Source: Planctomycetota bacterium (GTDB taxonomy: Bacteria; Planctomycetota; Phycisphaerae; WQYP01). From it: a stretch of DNA of 10,994 nucleotides. Below, one piece after another: positions 6,321 through 10,994 of the stretch. Location of the stretch: assembly GCA_021852225.1 (NCBI GenBank), contig JAJZOA010000094.1:1-10994 (forward strand), in the 5' to 3' direction. The first letter of the stretch is position 1. Each line of letters starts with the position of its first letter. A program made the position numbers and the translations under genes. A model generated the notes under the pieces. The model saw only the letters and a program-made list of their open reading frames with translations, ran no database searches and was not told the DNA's origin.

Positions 6321-6345
6321 GCCAGACAGACAGATTAAATCTGGC
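6321..6345 (+). other. Small inverted repeat between the CPBP and tyrS genes
   Basis: GCCAGA (6321-6326) can pair with TCTGGC (6340-6345), or CAGAT (6331-6335) with ATCTG (6339-6343). The 5' arm runs into a short CAGA triplet repeat. It lies in the 88-base gap ahead of tyrS, with no T-run. It could be an operator or leader hairpin, or chance. Confidence 0.2.
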
Positions 6346-6379
6346 AGCCAAAGCTTTAACGGAAGGATACTTCACTCCC

Positions 6380-7660
6380 ATGACCGCAACACCCGCAGAT
6401 AAAGAACCTGCTTTTGAGAACTTGACAGCGGGCAAATCCGTGGATGGACGCCTGGCTGATCTATTAGCCGGGACGGATCATGTGTACAGCCCGGCCGAAT
6501 TGCGCCAACTGCTGATTCTGGCGGAAAAAGAGCGGCGGCAACTGCGTATAAAACTCGGAATGGATCCGACCGCACCGGACCTGCATCTGGGGCACGCCGT
6601 CGTGCTGCGCAAATTGCGTCAGTTTCAGGATATGGGCCACCGCGCCGTATTGATTATCGGTGATTTCACCGCCATGATCGGCGACCCCACAGGAAAAAAG
6701 AAGACTCGGCCGGTTCTGTCCCGCGAACAGATTGATACCAACGCACAGACTTATTTCGCCCAAGCGGGGAAAATTCTGGATACCAGTCCTGAAAAACTGG
6801 AAATTCGCCGAAATAGCGAATGGCTGTCGGCTATGAATTTCGCCGACGCTTTAAAACTTGCCCAGCAGATGACCGTCGCGCGTATGTTGGAACGCGACAC
6901 CTTTCATGACCGGCACAAAAGCGGCGAGGCTATTTACATCCACGAATTCATGTATCCCCTGATGCAGGGATGGGATTCGGTTATGATCCGCGCCGATGTT
7001 GAACTAGGGGGCACCGACCAGACCTTTAACAACCTTGTCGGACGAGACCTTCAGGCAAGTCAGGGCCAGCGCCCGCAGGTGGTCATGATCATGCCGATTC
7101 TTATCGGTACCGATGGCCAGCAGAAAATGAGCAAATCGCTTGGCAATTATGTCGGCGTCAATGAGCCGCCAACCGAGCAATTCGGCAAAACCATGAGCAT
7201 TCCGGATGCGGCCATGCCCGCCTGGTTCCGGCTGTGTACGCCGCTGCCGGAAGACCGTATTAATTCCCTGATCGATGGCCAGCAGACGCATCCGCGTAAG
7301 GCCAAAGAAATCCTGGGCCAAACCATTGTGCAGCAATTCCATTCCGCGGATGCCGCCCGGGCCGCGGCAGATGATTTTCGCCGGCGTTTTTCGGAGGGTG
7401 AACTTCCGTCCAATATAGTGGAACTGGCGGTGGATGCGGGTCTTATAATCGACAACCGTATTGGCGTACTGAACCTGATTAAAGCGGTCGGTTTTGCCCC
7501 CTCCACGTCTGAGGCTCGCCGTCTGGTGGAAAATGGCGCAGTCAGCTTCGCCGGAGAAAAAGTGACCGATCCGAAGTTGATGGTTTCCGTGGCTGGCCAG
7601 CCTGTTCTTCAGGTGGGAAAGCGGCGCATCGGGCGCATCGCGGTTCGGCCGACCGCCTGA
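6380..7660 (+). CDS. tyrS: Tyrosyl-tRNA synthetase
   Basis: Charges tRNA-Tyr with tyrosine in the cytoplasm. It is a class I synthetase of 426 residues, the usual bacterial length. The HIGH-type motif appears as HLGH (69-72) within DPTAPDLHLGH. Tyrosine-binding GGTDQ is at 210-214. The KMSKS loop is at 249-253. An S4-type RNA-binding domain occupies about 355-420 (ending VLQVGKRRIGRI). HLGH with KMSKS marks the TyrZ-like branch, as opposed to the KFGKT branch of E. coli TyrS. ATG 6380 is preferred: GGAAGGA (6361-6367) lies upstream with 12 bases between, and the 26 extra residues from GTG 6302 are not family-like. The gene follows the CPBP gene after 88 bases on the same strand. They may be cotranscribed, but their functions are unrelated. 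Confidence 0.95.
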   Translation: MTATPADKEPAFENLTAGKSVDGRLADLLAGTDHVYSPAELRQLLILAEKERRQLRIKLGMDPTAPDLHLGHAVVLRKLRQFQDMGHRAVLIIGDFTAMIGDPTGKKKTRPVLSREQIDTNAQTYFAQAGKILDTSPEKLEIRRNSEWLSAMNFADALKLAQQMTVARMLERDTFHDRHKSGEAIYIHEFMYPLMQGWDSVMIRADVELGGTDQTFNNLVGRDLQASQGQRPQVVMIMPILIGTDGQQKMSKSLGNYVGVNEPPTEQFGKTMSIPDAAMPAWFRLCTPLPEDRINSLIDGQQTHPRKAKEILGQTIVQQFHSADAARAAADDFRRRFSEGELPSNIVELAVDAGLIIDNRIGVLNLIKAVGFAPSTSEARRLVENGAVSFAGEKVTDPKLMVSVAGQPVLQVGKRRIGRIAVRPTA

Positions 7661-7765
7661 TTTGCCGGGGAAATAAAAAAGGTGGTATTTTTGAAAACCC
7701 GCGTGCCGCTTTCAACGTATCAATAGACGGGAAAGGCCTTCGGCGACAAAAATCTGCCGCCAAAC

Positions 7766-7794
7766 TTGAATCCGATGCGCCGGGTTGTTAGGCT
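7766..7794 (+). promoter_or_regulatory. Likely promoter of the amidase gene
   Basis: TTGAAT (7766-7771), 17 bases, then TAGGCT (7789-7794) with a TG one base upstream, giving an extended -10 (TGTTAGGCT). Transcription would begin near 7801, about 137 bases before the start codon at 7938. Confidence 0.4.
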
Positions 7795-7852
7795 TTAGAC
7801 ATCGCGGAACGCATCATGGATGACGTGTGAAGCTGTGGCCCGCGAACGATTC

Positions 7853-7884
7853 GCCCGCAGAACTCCCGAATTGCGGGCATTTTT
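7853..7884 (+). terminator. Terminator-like hairpin in the amidase leader
   Basis: GCCCGC (7853-7858) pairs with GCGGGC (7873-7878), followed at once by ATTTTT (7879-7884). A competing short stem, CCCG (7865-7868) with CGGG (7874-7877), uses the same 3' arm. It lies between the likely promoter and the amidase start, so it could act as an attenuator. It could equally be the terminator of tyrS transcription, 190 bases after that gene. Confidence 0.4.
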
Positions 7885-7937
7885 CCACAGGCTTTTGCCA
7901 GCAAAAAATGGTCAATCGCCAAAAGCAAGGAGCTTTC

Positions 7938-8864
7938 ATGAGTCCCCAAGACATTTTTCCGCAAACCGACTCCCGCACCGGCTCGCCAAACAGTGTTCCA
8001 GATTCATCAAAGAATTCCTCGAAATTGGCATCGCTTTCCCGCCGCGGATTTCTTGCTGCAGGTTCGGCCGCTGCGCTTCTGGGCTTGGCCGGGTGTGCGT
8101 CTGATCAATCCAATGCCTCCAGCAGCATTTCCAATCTGCCGCGTGGTTTTCTGCCAGCGGATGTCTCCACCGCCTGGAACCGGCCGGATACCGGATATGC
8201 TCCCCCGGCGAATTTTGTTATGCCGCCCTACCACCCACCGGTACAGCGCAAGGCCAGTCCGGTGGTAGAGGTGGGTTCAATTCCGATTATTCAGCGCTCA
8301 GCCTGGGCGCTGGCCGGCCCGAACATGCGTACCATTCAGCCAATGGCGGGCGTGCGACTGATTACCTTTCATCACACCGGTGATCCGAAACCGGTTTATG
8401 ACGACTCCTACGCCGGTTCGGCCCGTTACTGGGAACTGATCCGCGAGAGTCAGCGCCGTGATGGCTTTGAAGATATTGGCTATCATTTTGGCATTGACCG
8501 CGCTGGTCGCGTATGGCAATTGCGCGAACTCAAATACCGTGGCGAACACGTGCGCGATGGTTTTGCCCCGCCGCGCTGGCTGGATCAGTATCGTCAGTAC
8601 AGGAACAGCGCCACGCAACCCTACCATGGACGTTACGTCTGGAACGCTCATAACATCGGCGTGGTGTCATTGGGCAACTTCATGGTTCAAAGCCCCACCG
8701 CGCAGCAGAAACGGCGCATTGTGCAAATGGGTCTTTTGCTGCGGCGGCTTTACCAGATTCCCATTTACCACTGCTACACGCATCAGGAATTGGTTGCCAC
8801 CGAATGCCCTGGAAAAGGCCTGCAACCCTATATGGAATACATCCGTCGCAATGGTATTCTTTGA
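7938..8864 (+). CDS. N-acetylmuramoyl-L-alanine amidase, amidase_2/PGRP type, probable Tat-exported lipoprotein
   Basis: A 308-residue zinc amidase of the T7-lysozyme/PGRP fold, which cuts the bond between N-acetylmuramic acid and the peptide stem. The fold starts at about residue 113. Metal ligands are visible: His145/146 in TFHHTG, His282 in THQEL and Cys290 in ATECPGK. Tyr182 in DIGYHFG fits the catalytic tyrosine. The N-terminus carries SRRGFLAAG (Arg35-Arg36) followed by a hydrophobic stretch ending LAGC (Cys53): a twin-arginine signal with a lipobox, implying export in the folded state and anchoring to a membrane. Residues 54-110 form a Ser- and Pro-rich linker. ATG 7938 is chosen because AAGGAG (7927-7932) lies 5 bases upstream; GTG 7827 would add 37 poor residues. 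It probably serves wall turnover or peptidoglycan recycling. Confidence 0.9.
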   Translation: MSPQDIFPQTDSRTGSPNSVPDSSKNSSKLASLSRRGFLAAGSAAALLGLAGCASDQSNASSSISNLPRGFLPADVSTAWNRPDTGYAPPANFVMPPYHPPVQRKASPVVEVGSIPIIQRSAWALAGPNMRTIQPMAGVRLITFHHTGDPKPVYDDSYAGSARYWELIRESQRRDGFEDIGYHFGIDRAGRVWQLRELKYRGEHVRDGFAPPRWLDQYRQYRNSATQPYHGRYVWNAHNIGVVSLGNFMVQSPTAQQKRRIVQMGLLLRRLYQIPIYHCYTHQELVATECPGKGLQPYMEYIRRNGIL

Positions 8865-8867
8865 CGC

Positions 8868-8897
8868 AAAAAAATTCCGCCCAATATCCGCCTGCGG
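8868..8897 (-). terminator. Weak terminator between the two convergent genes
   Basis: On the minus strand, just after the flavoprotein stop, CCGC (8897-8894) can pair with GCGG (8880-8877), followed two bases later by seven T (8874-8868). The stem is only 4 bp with a 13-base loop, so this is a weak call. The run of seven T directly after a GC-rich segment is the main support. Confidence 0.3.
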
Positions 8898-8898
8898 C

Positions 8899-9540
8899 TT
8901 ACAGGGGCGTTCGTGCGGTCTTCCAGTTTTTACCGGTCTTCCGGTGCGAAAAACGAATATGCTCGGGTTCCACAATCGCCAGAGCGTCAATCTCAAGGAT
9001 TTGTCCGGCTAAAACCGCAAATTTCATCGGCGGCGTCCCACTTGCGTTGAGTTCCAGCTTGCGGCCGCTTTGAGTCTGATCAATCAATTCTGGCCGTCCA
9101 CTGTCAAACAGCCGCCGGGAAGCAGCGCTAAGCCCCGCCCATAGTTCCTCAAGTAAATGACGATTCTTTTTGTTTCCGTACTCGGTGGCTGACATATTCA
9201 AAACCGTCCAGCGAACCAGCAGGCGAATCTGAACGCGGTATTTCGGAAGCCAGAAACACAATTCGCCCAGTGCCAATCGTTGAATGTCTTTTATTTTTTT
9301 GCTCTGAATGTCGGTACATGCGTAAACGGCCGGGCCCGCTTTATCCACTTTTCGAATCACCACCATTCGCACCCGGCTTTTGCCGGACGAATCGCACGTG
9401 CCCATCGCCGCAAGCAGCGGCGGGGAATTCATTGCGGTGGTCAACAGCTTCAATATCGCTTCCGGCTTTGAAACAAGCCTGATCGCCAGCCCTTGAACCG
9501 GAAAATTTCCGGCAACCGAATCCGCTTTTCTTTTCACCAT
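8899..9540 (-). CDS. FMN-binding split-barrel protein, pyridoxamine 5'-phosphate oxidase-like
   Basis: A 213-residue protein of the pyridoxamine phosphate oxidase-like flavin fold (Pyridox_oxase_2 type, as in cyanobacterial Alr4036-like proteins). Family-like blocks in order are LLAAMGTCDSSGKSRVRMVV (42-61), YACTDIQSKKIKDI (73-86, with a Ser-x-Lys that usually contacts the FMN phosphate), LCFWLPKYRVQIRL (94-107), WAGLSAASRRLF (134-145), and a C-terminal FAVLAGQILEIDAL followed by HIRFSHRKTGKNWK. True PNPOx makes pyridoxal phosphate, but this subfamily's substrate is generally unknown. Two ATGs are possible, at 9549 and 9540. I prefer 9540, because a TATAAT on this strand (9553-9548) overlaps the first ATG and lies exactly 7 bases before the second. 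There is no Shine-Dalgarno sequence for either. The gene converges on the amidase gene with a 34-base gap. Confidence 0.78.
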   Translation of the reverse strand: MVKRKADSVAGNFPVQGLAIRLVSKPEAILKLLTTAMNSPPLLAAMGTCDSSGKSRVRMVVIRKVDKAGPAVYACTDIQSKKIKDIQRLALGELCFWLPKYRVQIRLLVRWTVLNMSATEYGNKKNRHLLEELWAGLSAASRRLFDSGRPELIDQTQSGRKLELNASGTPPMKFAVLAGQILEIDALAIVEPEHIRFSHRKTGKNWKTARTPL

Positions 9541-9547
9541 AGATGGC

Positions 9548-9576
9548 ATTATACGAAAAGGGCCGAATCATGAAAA
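9548..9576 (-). promoter_or_regulatory. Promoter of the flavoprotein gene, probably leaderless
   Basis: On the minus strand, TTTTCA (9576-9571), a 17-base spacer and a perfect TATAAT (9553-9548). Seven bases then lead to ATG 9540. The -10 overlaps the ATG at 9549, so that codon could not lie within an mRNA made from this promoter. Confidence 0.5.
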
Positions 9577-9711
9577 ATCCTGTGAAAACTGAAAGCCGCG
9601 AGCTTTTTGGCAGCGTCACCGCCGCTGGGGAAATCCGCGGAGCGCTTCAGCTTGGCGGATCAGGCAGGACCCATGCCTTTGGCGACGGTTTAACGGTTCG
9701 CCTTCGAGTCC

Positions 9712-9740
9712 TTCAAGAAATTGCCGTTATCGCGTACACT
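9712..9740 (+). promoter_or_regulatory. Possible promoter of hisS, probably leaderless
   Basis: TACACT (9735-9740) lies exactly 7 bases before ATG 9748. A weak -35-like TTCAAG (9712-9717) sits 17 bases upstream of it. The bases just before the ATG (TTTTCCCC) contain no Shine-Dalgarno sequence, which fits a transcript beginning at or next to the start codon. Confidence 0.4.
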
Positions 9741-9747
9741 TTTCCCC

Positions 9748-10994
9748 ATGACAACACCATCGTTTCAAGCACCGAAAGGCACCCGCGACTTTTATCCCCA
9801 GGAAATGGCGGTTCGCCGGCATATTGAAGATGCATGGCGCCGTGTTTCCGTGCGCCACGGCTTTCTGGAAGTGGATGGCCCCACCTTTGAATCACTTGAT
9901 CTATACAAGGTCAAAAGCGGCGACGAAATTGTATCCCAGCTTTTTTCCTTTACCGATCGCGGGGAACGCGACCTGGCCCTGCGGCCGGAATTTACTCCCA
10001 CACTTGCCCGCATGATCGCGCAGCGCGCCGCGGGTTTGCCCCGGCCCATCAAATGGTTCTCGATACCGCGCTGCTACCGCGCGGAACAACCGCAGAAAGG
10101 ACGCCTGCGGGAATTTATGCAATGGAATGTGGACTTCGTGGGCGAAGCGGGCGACCGGGCGGATGGCGAATGCCTCGGATTATGTGCCGACGCGCTGTTC
10201 GAACTGGGGCTTTCCGCGGCGGATTTCCGCATCGGCTGGAACCATCGCGAACTTCTCACACGGGCCTTGCAGGCGACTTTTGTTGCCGAACCGCGATTGC
10301 CGGACGCCTATTACATTCTCGATCGTCTGCAAAAACTTGATGCGCATGGCCGGCGGGCCATGTATGAACAACGCGGATGCCCCTCCATTGAAGTGGAAAA
10401 TTTCGAATTAATCAGCCACGCCATAAAAGAGGGGCATGGTTCACCGGCGCTGGCCAAATTAATGAGCGCGTGGCCCGCGGATATTACCGCCGCCATCAGC
10501 CAGTTTCAGGCCCGCCTGGAGGCCATGGGACTCGGCGACATCTGCCGCTTTGATATCAGTATTGTCCGCGGCTTGGCCTATTACACCGGTTTTGTTTTTG
10601 AAGTATCCGACGCTCACGGCGAAAATCGCGCCTTGGCAGGCGGCGGTCGTTATGACCGCCTTGTTGAAACCTTCGGCGGGCCAGCCATGCCCGCGGTCGG
10701 ATTCGGCATGGGTGATGTGGTTCTGGAAATTCTGTTGCGCGACCGCGGCCTTATTCCGGCGCAACTTCTGCCCAAGGCGGATGTCTTCGTGATTAACACA
10801 CTGGAAACCCCGCAGACGGCCGACCGGCTGATGGCCCAACTGCGAAGATCGCATTGGAACGGGGACCATACCGCAATTGTGCATTATGGCCTTGGGGTAC
10901 AGACCAGTTACCGTGCCACGCGCAACATTGGAAAATTGCTTCAGGACGCCGCCGCTTCCGGAGCCGCAGTCGCTGTTATTTTGGCCCCATCAAT
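9748..10994 (+). CDS. hisS: Histidyl-tRNA synthetase (3' end outside the window)
   Basis: Charges tRNA-His with histidine in the cytoplasm. It is a class II synthetase. The frame is open from ATG 9748 to the window end (415 codons plus two bases), about 15-40 residues short of a usual HisRS. Family marks in order are APKGTRDFYP at the N-terminus (8-17), LRPEFTPTLARM (78-89), motif 2 as CYRAEQPQKGRLREFMQW (109-126), the histidine-binding IVRGLAYYTGFVFE (272-285), AGGGRYDRLVETFGG (297-311) and motif 3 AVGFGMG (316-322). The C-terminal anticodon-binding domain begins near 343 (KADVFVIN). RGLAYYTG has Ala where many bacteria have Asp, a known variant. The start is fixed by the APKGTRD segment. 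No Shine-Dalgarno sequence precedes it. Confidence 0.96.
   Translation, partial: MTTPSFQAPKGTRDFYPQEMAVRRHIEDAWRRVSVRHGFLEVDGPTFESLDLYKVKSGDEIVSQLFSFTDRGERDLALRPEFTPTLARMIAQRAAGLPRPIKWFSIPRCYRAEQPQKGRLREFMQWNVDFVGEAGDRADGECLGLCADALFELGLSAADFRIGWNHRELLTRALQATFVAEPRLPDAYYILDRLQKLDAHGRRAMYEQRGCPSIEVENFELISHAIKEGHGSPALAKLMSAWPADITAAISQFQARLEAMGLGDICRFDISIVRGLAYYTGFVFEVSDAHGENRALAGGGRYDRLVETFGGPAMPAVGFGMGDVVLEILLRDRGLIPAQLLPKADVFVINTLETPQTADRLMAQLRRSHWNGDHTAIVHYGLGVQTSYRATRNIGKLLQDAAASGAAVAVILAPS

Noticed and set aside
6302..6379. Upstream GTG start for tyrS
   Set aside because: The added residues do not fit the family. GGAAGGA followed by ATG 6380 gives a normal-length enzyme.
7827..7937. Upstream GTG start for the amidase
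   Set aside because: The extra 37 residues are unlike a signal region, and AAGGAG lies 5 bases before ATG 7938.
9543..9827. 94-codon plus-strand ORF covering the flavoprotein-hisS gap
   Set aside because: It overlaps the first 80 bases of hisS in another frame, resembles no family, has no SD, and covers both likely promoters.
1..10994. A defence, CRISPR, phage or biosynthetic system spanning the window
   Set aside because: The genes are separate housekeeping or single-function units on both strands. No effector, nuclease, integrase or repeat array is visible.

Overview
The window reads as ordinary bacterial chromosome of about 55% GC. It carries single-copy housekeeping genes (trpC, tyrS, hisS) mixed with less common genes. 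I suspect a member of the Planctomycetota or the wider PVC group. The hints are the divergent PfkB-type kinase with a GLDGFVDEI opening, the small two-module zinc-ribbon protein, the lone trpC, and gene starts that often lack a Shine-Dalgarno (SD) sequence. This placement is inference, and no marker in the window settles it.

Left edge (1-877): the last 21 codons of an unrecognised gene, then about 800 bases with no convincing gene. That gap holds an AT-rich element that can fold as a four-way junction (124-198) and a perfect GC-rich hairpin (406-424).

878-3317: a GH39 beta-xylosidase-like gene that keeps both catalytic glutamates but lacks the N-terminal part of its barrel, then a PfkB-family kinase with its own likely extended -10 promoter.

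3318-4317: a well-promoted zinc-ribbon gene, a long structured 3' region, and a strong intrinsic terminator at 4138-4172.

4318-7660: trpC on the minus strand, apparently starting at CTG, diverges from a CPBP intramembrane protease gene carrying a large hydrophilic insert. tyrS follows the protease gene.

7661-10994: an amidase gene encoding a probable Tat-exported lipoprotein, behind a structured leader. It converges on a minus-strand flavin split-barrel gene related to pyridoxamine phosphate oxidase. That gene diverges from hisS, which runs off the right edge. The last two genes share one start geometry: a -10 box, 7 bases, then ATG, with no SD. This suggests leaderless transcripts.

There is no sign of a CRISPR array, transposase, integrase, toxin-antitoxin pair, rRNA or normal tRNA. 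I did not find a convincing new multi-gene system. The best leads are the leaderless pair, the CTG start of trpC, the truncated GH39 gene, the insert in the CPBP protease, and the structured non-coding stretches.
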